Positions 30,135 through 36,735 of a DNA stretch of 41,289 bases are shown one piece after another. Source of the stretch: a virus; IMG/VR virus record IMGVR_UViG_3300036791_000903, positions 1-41,289 of that record; one strand, written 5' to 3'. The translations under genes and the position numbers were made by a program. Under the pieces are notes generated by a model that saw only the letters and a program-made list of their open reading frames with translations, searched no databases and was not told the origin of the DNA. How positions within the stretch are numbered: the first letter of the stretch is position 1; the number at the start of each line of letters is the position of its first letter.

Positions 30135-31447
30135 TACAGGCGGCAGTGATACCGGATGTGGAGACGTTTGAGCAGCAGGGGCTGGTGCTGGGCGCGAAGT
30201 GGGCACGATGGATGGATGAGAACCCGGTGCTGGGGTTTGGGGTGGAGTCGCAGGTCTGGTACTACGACGGGGCCAGGGTCTACCTGCAGTTAGGGGATGC
30301 GCTGGGGGACAGCTGGGAGGCTTTGGCGGGGCTGGAGGGGCAGCCGCAGGCAGTGCCGCAGCATGAGCCGAGCTGGTATGGGTATGAGATTCTGCGGCAG
30401 TACGAGGCCTACATTTACAGCCAGACGGGGCCGCCGACTGGGGGGATAGGGCCGGGATACCGGATGTTTCCTTATGGGGTAACGATGGCGTGGTGGAGGA
30501 CGGGGGACGCCAGGTGGAAAGCGTTGCTGGAGTACATGGTGACGTACTCGTCTTACATCATGACCAATTTGCGGTATTTGAGGAAGCATCCCATTGAGAA
30601 GGGGACGAACTGGTGTCCCTGGTCGATCAGGGAAGCCTCGTATGTGGTGGACATCCTGGTGAGCTGGCTGGCGGTGACGGGGGAAACCCATGGGCTGTTG
30701 CACGATGCGATCTACGACTGTGTGTTGGAGGACTTGCGGGAGTACATGACGCCGCGGGGGCTGGTGTATGTGGGAACGAGTTGCGGGCGTGATCCGGCGG
30801 CCTACACGTACATCAATAATTTCATGGTAGGGCTGGCGCTGGAGTCATTGATTCACTACTACGGTGAGACGGCGGATGAGGCCATGCCGGGGTTCATCAA
30901 GCAAGTGCTGGACTTTTTCTGGGAAGTTTCAGTGGAGAAGGAAGACCCATTTACCTTGGAGCCGAGTTACGCGCAGTACTACAACAATGATCCGGTGAAT
31001 GGGAAGAATAAGGATGGGGTGCTGGTGCCGGGGACGCTGACGCCGGTTTGCTATACCGGCAGTTCGCTGAACCTGCTGGTGGCGCCGGCTTATGCGTGGT
31101 ACTGGTCGCGCAGCGGGGAGGCTGAATACCAGGACATGGGGGACAAGCTGTTCAGTGCCGGGGTGATGGGAGCAGGCAAGAGCTGTCCGGCAAGCGTGAA
31201 CTGCCAGGATTACACCTACCATGGCAAGCAGTACAGCCAGCAGTATAAGTGGGGGTTTGATTACGTTGCCTTCCGTCGTCTGCCGGTTTCATCGACCGCG
31301 GAGATCAATAACCAGGGGGAAGGGACGGCGGGCAAGGCGGGAAAGGGAAAGCCCCCAAAGCTGATGGCGGAAGCGGAAGTGCCGCCGGCTTACGACGAGG
31401 AGCAGGAAGCGATGGATTCGGTGGTGGTTGAAGTAGAACGTGTATGA
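30131..31447 (+). CDS. Large protein of unknown function lying inside the split terminase
   Basis: 438 residues from ATG 30131. Rich in Trp and Tyr with helix pairs (WKALLEYMVTYSSYIM, LVSWLAVTGETHGLLHDAIY, NFMVGLALESLIHYYGET, APAYAWYWSRSGEAEYQDMG) spaced like an alpha/alpha toroid, the fold of many glycan lyases and hydrolases. No catalytic motif could be named, and there is no signal peptide. The C-terminal 60 residues are a charged linker. Its stop overlaps the start of the endonuclease-VII gene (ATGA), the position where the terminase nuclease half formerly began. It may be a virion or glycan-acting protein. Confidence 0.75.
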   Translation: MIQAAVIPDVETFEQQGLVLGAKWARWMDENPVLGFGVESQVWYYDGARVYLQLGDALGDSWEALAGLEGQPQAVPQHEPSWYGYEILRQYEAYIYSQTGPPTGGIGPGYRMFPYGVTMAWWRTGDARWKALLEYMVTYSSYIMTNLRYLRKHPIEKGTNWCPWSIREASYVVDILVSWLAVTGETHGLLHDAIYDCVLEDLREYMTPRGLVYVGTSCGRDPAAYTYINNFMVGLALESLIHYYGETADEAMPGFIKQVLDFFWEVSVEKEDPFTLEPSYAQYYNNDPVNGKNKDGVLVPGTLTPVCYTGSSLNLLVAPAYAWYWSRSGEAEYQDMGDKLFSAGVMGAGKSCPASVNCQDYTYHGKQYSQQYKWGFDYVAFRRLPVSSTAEINNQGEGTAGKAGKGKPPKLMAEAEVPPAYDEEQEAMDSVVVEVERV

Positions 31448-32115
31448 GCAAGTACCTGGTTCAGGCAGGAAAAGCGAACTCGCGCACTCCTGCCGAGAAA
31501 ACATGCATACTCTGTCGTATCAGAAAACCGGCAGCGGAATTTCAGCAATACCCTCATAAAACGAAAGGTGGCAATGATGCTATACGGCTCAAGCCGCGTT
31601 GCAATCCATGCATGAAAGCGTATCAACCGCGCACGCCTTCAGAAAAGACCTGCATACTTTGCCGTATCAGAAAGCCAGCGGCAGAATTCTTAAAGTACGC
31701 ATACAAGACTACACAAGGCAAGAACGGTGTGCGACTGGACTCTCGCTGCACTGTATGTTTAACGGCGCGATATAGAGAACGTGCTAAAGAATGGGCGGGG
31801 AAGTATCCAGAAAAGATCAGGGAATATCAGGCGCGTTATCGCGCTAAGCCAGAAACCAAACGATGGAGGCGCGATCATCACTTGTCTATTCGTTATGGCA
31901 TCACGTTAGAGCAGTACGAATCAGATTACAAGAAGCAGACAGGCAAGTGCCTGATTTGCTCACAGGAATTCGGAAAGCTTTGCGTTGACCATTGCCATGC
32001 TACTGGGAAATATCGCGGACTCTTGTGTGATGCATGTAACCAAGCTGTTGGAAAGCTGCAAGACAGTCCTGAACTCTGCGAGAAGGCAGCAGAATATTTA
32101 AGACAGGGCATGTGA
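31444..32115 (+). CDS. Endonuclease-VII-family homing nuclease beginning with terminase codons
   Basis: 223 residues from ATG 31444. The first eight residues, MSKYLVQA, copy the start of the downstream terminase half (MSKFLIQA). Two tandem zinc modules of 49 residues follow (each TPxEKTCILCRIRKPAAEF ... RCxxC; DNA units 31481-31627 and 31628-31774), then a basic helix. The nuclease domain is YGITLEQYESDYKKQTGKC, LICSQEFGKLCVDHCHATGK, YRGLLCDACNQAVGK, the recombination endonuclease VII pattern with four zinc Cys and DHCH. It is AT-richer than its neighbours. It starts in the overlap with the 438-residue gene and ends in a GTGA overlap with the terminase gene. Confidence 0.88.
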   Translation: MSKYLVQAGKANSRTPAEKTCILCRIRKPAAEFQQYPHKTKGGNDAIRLKPRCNPCMKAYQPRTPSEKTCILCRIRKPAAEFLKYAYKTTQGKNGVRLDSRCTVCLTARYRERAKEWAGKYPEKIREYQARYRAKPETKRWRRDHHLSIRYGITLEQYESDYKKQTGKCLICSQEFGKLCVDHCHATGKYRGLLCDACNQAVGKLQDSPELCEKAAEYLRQGM

Positions 32116-33824
32116 GCAAATTTTTAATTCAGGCGACTTGGGATGATGTCCCTCATCTTGATCCGCAGGCCAAGGCCGAGCTGCTGGCGGCCTATCCGCC
32201 TTACCAGCGTGATGCCCGCACCAAGGGCATACCGCAGTTGGGCAGTGGGGCCATTTATCAGGTGCCTGAGTCGGACGTGGTGGTGCCGGACTTCGAAATC
32301 CCTGACTACTACCCGCGGTGCTACGGGATGGACGTAGGCTGGAACCGGACGGCAGTGGTGTGGGGGGCAAAAGATCCGGCCAGTAACACCATTTATCTTT
32401 ATTCGGAGCACTACCGCGGGCAGGCTGAACCGATCGTGCATGCCCTGGCCATCCAGTCGCGCGGGAAGTGGATTCCGGGCGTAATTGACCCGGCGTCTGC
32501 CGGTCGCAGCCAGAAGGATGGCATGCAGCTGCTGATGCAGTACAAGGAGATGGGCCTTGACCTGGAACCGGCGTCCAATACCGTGGAAAGCGGCATTCAG
32601 GAAGTGTGGCAGCTGCTGAGTGCGCTGAAATTGCGGGTGTTTCGGTCGCTGGGCAACTGGATTACCGAGTTCAGGCTGTACCAGCGGGATACGGACGGGC
32701 GGATCGTGAAGCAGCACGACCACCTGATGGATGCATGTTTGGCACCTGACACGTTGATTCAGACTAACTTAGGGCACATTGCTATAAAAGACCTCATAAC
32801 CGTTAAAGGCTGGGTATTGTCCCGCAGCGGCAGCTGGGCCAGGTTTCACGGGGCCCGCAAGACGATCGAAAACGCTCGCGTTGTGCGGGTGAAGTTTGCT
32901 GATGATTCTGAAGTGCTATGCACTCCCGATCACCCGTTTCTGACGCCTGATGGATGGATGCCGGCTATGGAGATGCCGGGCCGATACGTTTATAACGGGC
33001 TATCGCAATGCCAAACCAAAGAACAATTCTCTGGAACGATCCAGTCGTGGTTTCGCCAACCTGCCAAATGTTTCAGGGAAAGCGCTTCTATCTTTGCGGA
33101 AAGTATTATCAGCATGGGAAGTGGGGCGTACGCCTGCATCGACGGGTGTGGGAAGCCTGGCATGGCAAACCTGTTCCAGCTGGCCTCGACGTACATCACA
33201 CCGACCACTGCCGTGACCACAACGGGCACGACAACCTCGAGCTTATGGCAAGAGCCCGGCATGTGGCGCACCATCATAAAGGTGTTAGCAAGATCCTTCC
33301 AGCAGCAGCGCTTTCAGCCGCAGCCATCTGGCATGGCAGCGATGCTGGGCGAAAGTGGCACAAAGCCCACTACGACGAAATGGGAGCCAGGCTGCACGTT
33401 AGCGCAGAATTCACTTGCGAGCACTGCGGTAAGCCCTACCTCACCAGAGTCACCGGAGCAAATCGATTCTGTTCCAGCAACTGCAGAACTCGGTTTCGCA
33501 AAGCGTCTGGCGTGGACGATCAGGAATATAGCTGCGTGGAGTGTGGCACACGTTTTGTGGCGAATCGCTACGTCAGGAAACTCTGCTGCTCGCGCAAGTG
33601 CGCTACTCAACGTACTATCCGTCGAAGAAGCCGGGAAAAGTGACGTCTACTGTCTAACCGTTCCTGGTACTTCTGCCTTCTGCCTCTCGAACGGAGCCGT
33701 GGTTCACAATACTCGGTATCTGATCGTGAGTGGGCGCGACCGCATGCGGCAGGCGCCGGCCAAGGCCAAGCATGAGAGCCGCTATGTGTATCCCGGCCAG
33801 CAGTCGCAGGCGTGGATGGAATGA
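32112..33824 (+). CDS. Terminase large subunit, nuclease half (split gene, part 2), interrupted by an intein
   Basis: 570 residues from GTG 32112 before splicing, about 245 after. It begins MSKFLIQATWDDVPHLDPQA, the segment that normally follows the ATPase domain. RNase-H-type nuclease motifs: RCYGMDVGWNRTAVVW (Asp73), IPGVIDPASAGRSQKDG (Asp126), and HDHLMDA^TRYLIVSGRDRM with the third acidic residue directly before the intein site. Intein residues 209-533 separate Ala208 from Thr534. The two terminase halves must assemble as separate chains, and the nuclease should be complete only after splicing. It cuts concatemeric DNA during packaging. Confidence 0.9.
   Translation: MSKFLIQATWDDVPHLDPQAKAELLAAYPPYQRDARTKGIPQLGSGAIYQVPESDVVVPDFEIPDYYPRCYGMDVGWNRTAVVWGAKDPASNTIYLYSEHYRGQAEPIVHALAIQSRGKWIPGVIDPASAGRSQKDGMQLLMQYKEMGLDLEPASNTVESGIQEVWQLLSALKLRVFRSLGNWITEFRLYQRDTDGRIVKQHDHLMDACLAPDTLIQTNLGHIAIKDLITVKGWVLSRSGSWARFHGARKTIENARVVRVKFADDSEVLCTPDHPFLTPDGWMPAMEMPGRYVYNGLSQCQTKEQFSGTIQSWFRQPAKCFRESASIFAESIISMGSGAYACIDGCGKPGMANLFQLASTYITPTTAVTTTGTTTSSLWQEPGMWRTIIKVLARSFQQQRFQPQPSGMAAMLGESGTKPTTTKWEPGCTLAQNSLASTAVSPTSPESPEQIDSVPATAELGFAKRLAWTIRNIAAWSVAHVLWRIATSGNSAARASALLNVLSVEEAGKSDVYCLTVPGTSAFCLSNGAVVHNTRYLIVSGRDRMRQAPAKAKHESRYVYPGQQSQAWME
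32736..33710 (+). other. Intein in the terminase nuclease active site
   Basis: 325 residues: N-terminal Cys (CLAPDTLIQT, block A), block B with SEVLCTPDHPFLTPDGWMPA (the TxxH motif), and C-terminal blocks F/G VYCLTVPGTSAFCLSNGAVV ending in His-Asn, followed by Thr in the extein. All residues for protein splicing are present. The middle carries no endonuclease in the intein frame; instead an HNH gene lies there in another frame. Confidence 0.9.
33008..33643 (+). CDS. HNH homing endonuclease nested out of frame inside the intein
   Basis: 211 residues from ATG 33008 (ATG 33068 is an alternative). The HNH core is LHRRVWEAWHGKPVPAGLDV, HHTDHCRDHNGHDNLELM and ARARHVAHHH. Two Cys2-Cys2-like fingers follow: CEHCGK...CSSNCRTRF and CVECGT...CSRKCATQR, with a basic end. 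Its frame is shifted by one base relative to the intein, and both frames stay open over 636 bases. Protein-like motifs in this frame leave little doubt that it is expressed or recently was. No clear ribosome site is visible. Confidence 0.82.
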   Translation: MPNQRTILWNDPVVVSPTCQMFQGKRFYLCGKYYQHGKWGVRLHRRVWEAWHGKPVPAGLDVHHTDHCRDHNGHDNLELMARARHVAHHHKGVSKILPAAALSAAAIWHGSDAGRKWHKAHYDEMGARLHVSAEFTCEHCGKPYLTRVTGANRFCSSNCRTRFRKASGVDDQEYSCVECGTRFVANRYVRKLCCSRKCATQRTIRRRSREK

Positions 33825-33831
33825 AGCGGGT

Positions 33832-34200
33832 ATGACATTTCTCGAGGCCGTGGCCAGCTTTGAAGGATTCGGTAAAGACCCAAAGAACCGGCCTACCAGA
33901 AACAACAACCCAGGCAACGTGAGCTGGGGTGAGTTTGCCCGCCGGCACGGTGCAACCAGGATTGAGGACATACCTGAGGGCTATAAGACCACGCCACGCT
34001 ATGCCTATTTTCCCGATGCCAAAACCGGCTTTGCGGCCATGAAGGCGCGTTTCTCGAGTGGGATGTACCAGGGCTTGAGTGTCCACGATGCGCTTCACAA
34101 GTGGGCCCCACCGGTCGAGAACGATACTGCCGCCTATGTGCGCTACGTCTGCCAGCAGGTGGGCTGCTCCCCGGATACGGTCATTGATGAACTGCTCTGA
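33832..34200 (+). CDS. Endolysin candidate (muramidase / transglycosylase-like)
   Basis: 122 residues from ATG 33832, seven bases after the terminase stop. The sequence FLEAVASFEGFGKDP, RNNNPGNVSWGEFARRHGA, YFPDAKTGFAAMKARF, APPVENDTAAYVRYVC follows the short phage lysin-like family with the RNNNPGN motif (PRD1 P5-like / lytic transglycosylase-like annotations). The early Glu in FEGFG is a possible catalytic acid. No signal peptide, so it would need the holin encoded just downstream. Confidence 0.65.
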   Translation: MTFLEAVASFEGFGKDPKNRPTRNNNPGNVSWGEFARRHGATRIEDIPEGYKTTPRYAYFPDAKTGFAAMKARFSSGMYQGLSVHDALHKWAPPVENDTAAYVRYVCQQVGCSPDTVIDELL

Positions 34201-34366
34201 AGAGGAGTTGCGCGGGGTGCTGGAGGATGTACTGCTGCAGTTGCAGATGAGCGATGGTTTGACCGGCACCGATGAGGCGCTTACCGCCGATCAGGCCAGG
34301 CAGCTGAATGCGTTTGTGATCGACAACAGCAAACAGATCGTGGCGCTGAAAGCGATACTGCGATGA
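34187..34366 (+). CDS. Small helical lysis-cassette protein
   Basis: 59 residues from ATG 34187, overlapping the endolysin gene by 14 bp and the holin gene by 4 bp. Soluble and helical (LRGVLEDVLLQLQMSDGL, ADQARQLNAFVIDN). No membrane segment. Function unknown. Confidence 0.6.
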   Translation: MNCSEEELRGVLEDVLLQLQMSDGLTGTDEALTADQARQLNAFVIDNSKQIVALKAILR

Positions 34367-34713
34367 TGGTGTCAATCCTGACCCGGATAGCGTGGATGCT
34401 CGCGGCAGCCGGGGTTGCCTACCTTATTTATAGGGGTGGCGGGTTCAATACCGTCAACCTGGCAAAGGTAGGAGAGATCCTGGCCACCCATGGGGGCCGC
34501 ATCCTTATTCTGTTCAGCCTGACGGTGTTGTTTTTTGGGGTGGCCATGGGCCTGGGGTATCACATGCTGGCCATGATTGAGCAGAAGACGCTGACCTCGG
34601 ACAACACCATAGCCACCATGCTGCTGCAGTTTGTTTTCTCGACTGCCTTTGGAACCTGCCTGGGGGCACTGATTCAGTTGCTGGGCGGGTCATCGCCGGA
34701 TAAGCCAGTGTGA
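34363..34713 (+). CDS. Holin candidate
   Basis: 116 residues from ATG 34363 (ATG 34366 also possible, a dual-start arrangement as in lambda S). Three hydrophobic segments: IAWMLAAAGVAYLIYRGG, ILILFSLTVLFFGVAMGLGY and MLLQFVFSTAFGTCLGALIQ, with a short polar C-terminus. Position after the endolysin candidate supports a holin that releases it. Assignment is by topology and context only. Confidence 0.65.
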   Translation: MMVSILTRIAWMLAAAGVAYLIYRGGGFNTVNLAKVGEILATHGGRILILFSLTVLFFGVAMGLGYHMLAMIEQKTLTSDNTIATMLLQFVFSTAFGTCLGALIQLLGGSSPDKPV

Positions 34714-34720
34714 TCAAAGT

Positions 34721-34832
34721 CCTGTCTCCCAGAAAGCGTTACTTGTTGACCTTGGGGGCTGCCCGGGAACGCTTCCTAGACGCGTCGCGTTCTGACAGAA
34801 ATGCGGACGCTGAGACGGCGCTGGGAGACAGG
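34721..34832 (+). ncRNA. Candidate structured RNA closed by a 12-bp stem
   Basis: A perfect 12-bp inverted repeat, CCTGTCTCCCAG (34721-34732) and CTGGGAGACAGG (34821-34832), encloses two arms. Arm 1 is AAGCGTT (34734-34740)/AACGCTT (34768-34774) with an inner CTTGGG/CCCGGG stem. Arm 2 is GCGTCGC/GCGGACGC with one bulge and an inner TTCT/AGAA. The stretch 34714-34940 has no gene. The branched form is typical of a structured RNA; transcription and role are unknown. Confidence 0.5.
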
Positions 34833-34870
34833 GAGCCCCCCTCCCCTTGAGGATGGGATGAAAGAAGAAG

Positions 34871-34939
34871 GCCGGGTTACGTACCGGCTCCTGCTACGAC
34901 GCAGGACGCTCCGCTTACGGGGAGTCCGCACGGCGGAGC
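34871..34939 (-). other. Three-hairpin 3' element, copy 1
   Basis: Directly after the stop of the minus-strand secreted-protein gene come three hairpins: GCTCCGC/GCGGAGC (34908-34939), TCCTGC/GCAGGA (34889-34906) and GCCGG/CCGGC around TTACGTA (34871-34888). The outer two share sequence with the copy at 35432-35500. It may be a terminator array or an RNA-stabilising end; it lacks a T-run. Confidence 0.6.
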
Positions 34940-34940
34940 T

Positions 34941-35312
34941 TTACCAGGGTGACGGTATAGCTGGTATAGCCGGGATCGACGGGATCGACGGAATGGCCGG
35001 GATCGGGGCCCAGGTAGCGGGTGGGCTGGTGGCATAGGGATTGTTAGGACTCATGGTCGAGTAAGGGCTGCCGTAGACGCTGTAAGGGTTGTTGATGGAA
35101 GTAGGCGAATAAGGCGAGCCATAAGTCCCGTAGGGATTGGAAGTCGACTGGGGATCATAGGGGTTGGACGACAGTCTTCCCAGGTAGGTGCCATCGGCGG
35201 CGTAGATGCCAGGGGCCCCGGCAGCGTTAGGATTCGCAGGCCGGTAAGTGGTCTGGGCCACGACGGGCAGAGCCACGACGGCGAACAACAGGGTAATGAC
35301 GAAGGTTTTCAA
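34941..35312 (-). CDS. Secreted NPY-repeat protein (host-derived type)
   Basis: 123 residues from TTG 35312, behind AGGAG with 8-base spacing; no ATG is available. Signal peptide MKTFVITLLFAVVALPVVAQ. The repeats SNPYDPQSTSNPYGTYGSPY, INNPYSVYGSPY and NNPYATSP belong to a small exported protein type widespread in bacterial chromosomes. The C-terminus is a Pro/Ile/Ala low-complexity tail from short DNA repeats near 34953-35008. It is probably a moron acquired from a host and expressed in the lysogen; role unknown. Confidence 0.7.
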   Translation of the reverse strand: MKTFVITLLFAVVALPVVAQTTYRPANPNAAGAPGIYAADGTYLGRLSSNPYDPQSTSNPYGTYGSPYSPTSINNPYSVYGSPYSTMSPNNPYATSPPATWAPIPAIPSIPSIPAIPAIPSPW

Positions 35313-35317
35313 GTTGT

Positions 35318-35342
35318 TTTCTCCTGCCCGTTGGTTACGGGC
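35318..35342 (-). promoter_or_regulatory. 5' leader module, copy 1: hairpin plus ribosome site before a UUG start
   Basis: Hairpin GCCCGT (35326-35331)/ACGGGC (35337-35342), loop of five, directly followed on the minus strand by AGGAG (35321-35325) and TTG 35312. Same module as at 35928-35950 and 36189-36211. Confidence 0.7.
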
Positions 35343-35431
35343 TTTGAAATGTGATGATTTAAGGCTAACTCAGCCTCCCAACAAGGAAAATGCTACTTTG
35401 GGGCGTTTCAGTACAACTTCCAGGTGAGTAA

Positions 35432-35500
35432 GGCCGGTTACGTACGGCCACCCGGTTACAAACCGGACGCTCCGCTTACGCAGAGAGGCGCACGGCGGAG
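35432..35500 (-). other. Three-hairpin 3' element, copy 2
   Basis: Directly after the stop of the gene at 35502 come CTCCGC/GCGGAG (35470-35500), CCGGTT/AACCGG (35452-35466) and GGCCG/CGGCC around TTACGTA (35432-35449). The middle stem differs in sequence from copy 1 but keeps its length and pairing, so structure rather than sequence is conserved. Confidence 0.6.
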
Positions 35501-35501
35501 G

Positions 35502-35711
35502 TTATTTGAGCAATAGCGCAATCGAGTCCAGCAGATCGGCTTCCCGCAACTGCTTCTTGGCGTTCCCTCGGATGCGTTCAGCCGATTTGTGCAGATCATC
35601 GTCCCAAGCAACGTAAGCAACGATGCCCTTCAAGACTTCTCTGAGTTGCGAGTTGTCGCGTTCCAGTTGGGCGATGCGAGCTTGGTCGTCAGAGGACATT
35701 GGTTTCTCCAT
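35502..35711 (-). CDS. Small coiled-coil protein
   Basis: 69 residues from ATG 35711; ATG 35699 with GGAGA upstream is equally good and gives 65. Heptad-like DDQARIAQLERDNSQLREVL at the N-terminus, then a helical charged C-terminus. It is the third gene of the right minus-strand operon, 7 bp behind the previous one and without the hairpin leader. Function unknown. Confidence 0.65.
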   Translation of the reverse strand: MEKPMSSDDQARIAQLERDNSQLREVLKGIVAYVAWDDDLHKSAERIRGNAKKQLREADLLDSIALLLK

Positions 35712-35718
35712 GGGCTTC

Positions 35719-35922
35719 CTATTTCACGAAGAGCCTGGCAAGGATTGCGATGGTAAGCACGATGTTGGTTCCGACCATCCAACGCAGCAGGTTGATGTCG
35801 GTCTTGGTCGCTAAATCGGCGGATTCTGGAATGTGCAACAACGCTTGTGCAATCGCTTCTGCCTGCGGTTGTGGCAATCCAGATGCTTTTAGGTTTTGAG
35901 CAATTTGAATGGTGTCGATCAA
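35719..35922 (-). CDS. Small membrane protein (DUF1640-like)
   Basis: 67 residues from TTG 35922, with AGGAGG (35928-35933) five bases upstream; no other start is in range. A soluble helix (KASGLPQPQAEAIAQALLHI) leads to a C-terminal span LLRWMVGTNIVLTIAILARLF. The LLxWMVG...LxxLF part matches the protein at 17040-17249 in the left minus-strand cluster. The layout is that of DUF1640-type coiled-coil membrane proteins. Function unknown; probably expressed in the lysogen. Confidence 0.7.
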   Translation of the reverse strand: MIDTIQIAQNLKASGLPQPQAEAIAQALLHIPESADLATKTDINLLRWMVGTNIVLTIAILARLFVK

Positions 35923-35927
35923 AGTTT

Positions 35928-35950
35928 CCTCCTGCCCGTTTGTTACGGGC
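35928..35950 (-). promoter_or_regulatory. 5' leader module, copy 2: hairpin plus ribosome site before a UUG start
   Basis: Hairpin GCCCGT (35934-35939)/ACGGGC (35945-35950) with loop TTGTT, then AGGAGG (35928-35933) and TTG 35922. It abuts the stop of the upstream gene. Confidence 0.7.
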
Positions 35951-36183
35951 TATGGTCGATAAGTTCGCTTGTCAATTTCGTTGACCACCCCAATCAGCGT
36001 GTCCATGCGCGTGCTCAGATGCATCACGTCGGCTTTCAGGTCGGAAATTCTGGAATTTAAAACGACCATCGCGGAACTGTTATTCAGCACGGAGACGATG
36101 GAAACGGTGAGTCCGGCCAGAGATAACACCGCTGGAAAGGCAATTGCTGCCCAAAGTTGCGGGAGAGTAATCGGGTTGTTCAA
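35950..36183 (-). CDS. Small membrane protein with coiled-coil tail
   Basis: 77 residues from TTG 36183 behind AGGAGG (36189-36194), spacing five. Membrane span LWAAIAFPAVLSLAGLTVSIV near the N-terminus, then a coiled coil MVVLNSRISDLKADVMHLST with RMDTLIGVVNEIDKR. First gene of the right minus-strand operon. Function unknown. Confidence 0.68.
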   Translation of the reverse strand: MNNPITLPQLWAAIAFPAVLSLAGLTVSIVSVLNNSSAMVVLNSRISDLKADVMHLSTRMDTLIGVVNEIDKRTYRP

Positions 36184-36188
36184 AGTTG

Positions 36189-36211
36189 CCTCCTGCCCGT
36201 TTGTAGCGGAC
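36189..36211 (-). promoter_or_regulatory. 5' leader module, copy 3: hairpin plus ribosome site before a UUG start
   Basis: AGGAGG (36189-36194) five bases before TTG 36183, preceded by a stem GTCCG/CGGGC (36195-36199 with 36207-36211). One position has changed from C-G to a G-U pair, so the stem is kept although the sequence differs from copies 1 and 2. Confidence 0.62.
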
Positions 36212-36237
36212 TTTGATGTAGTGCCTTAAATCATACC

Positions 36238-36735
36238 ATGCCAGCCGAATCCAAGGCCCAGCAGACCGTGAGTCCGCAGTACATAGCCGGATTCCTTGAC
36301 GGAGAAGGCAATATCTCGATTTTGCAGTGCAACCGTTATATTCGGCAATGCTCCTATCAATTACATGTTGGTTTTACTAATCGCGATTTGCGCCCGCTTC
36401 AGCTTATTCAGGCTGCATACGGTGGATGCCTTTGGCAGAAACGTCGTTACAGCTCAAAACATTCACAAACCTATGAACTCCGTATCGGTAAACGAGTAGA
36501 TGTTGGCAGGCTGCTGACCAACCTGTTGCCGTATTTGATTTGCAAGCGTGATCAGGCAGAGCTTGGCCTCGCCTTCCTTGCTCTTGGCAAGGTAAAAGTA
36601 CAGATGGTTGGCACGCGGAAAATTCACCCGACAAAGGGTGGGGTTTATCCGATTATGAAAGCTGTGCCGGGTGAACAAGAAAAAAGAGCCGAAATAAAAT
36701 CCAAGCTCACTGTACTCAATGCCAGAGGTGCATAA
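36238..36735 (+). CDS. LAGLIDADG homing endonuclease beginning with DUF3008-like codons
   Basis: 165 residues from ATG 36238. The first nine residues, MPAESKAQQ, repeat the start of the DUF3008-like copies at 36736 (MPATSKAQ) and 37347 (MPAKSEAQ). After that SPQYIAGFLDGEGNISI gives the LAGLIDADG helix with its acidic catalytic end, and the rest (CSYQLHVGFTNRDLRPLQLI, SQTYELRIGKRVDVGRLL) follows the single-motif family, which acts as a dimer. AT-richer than neighbours. It reads towards the portal region, divergent from the minus-strand cassettes. Confidence 0.88.
   Translation: MPAESKAQQTVSPQYIAGFLDGEGNISILQCNRYIRQCSYQLHVGFTNRDLRPLQLIQAAYGGCLWQKRRYSSKHSQTYELRIGKRVDVGRLLTNLLPYLICKRDQAELGLAFLALGKVKVQMVGTRKIHPTKGGVYPIMKAVPGEQEKRAEIKSKLTVLNARGA

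Noticed and set aside
32112-33824. Reading the whole 570-codon frame as an oversized terminase
   Set aside because: Clear intein blocks with Cys at the start and His-Asn/Thr at the end explain the extra 325 residues.
34953-35010. Short tandem GGTATAGC / GGGATCGAC repeats as a CRISPR or regulatory array
   Set aside because: They are in frame in the secreted-protein gene and encode the Pro/Ile/Ala tail; there are no spacers.
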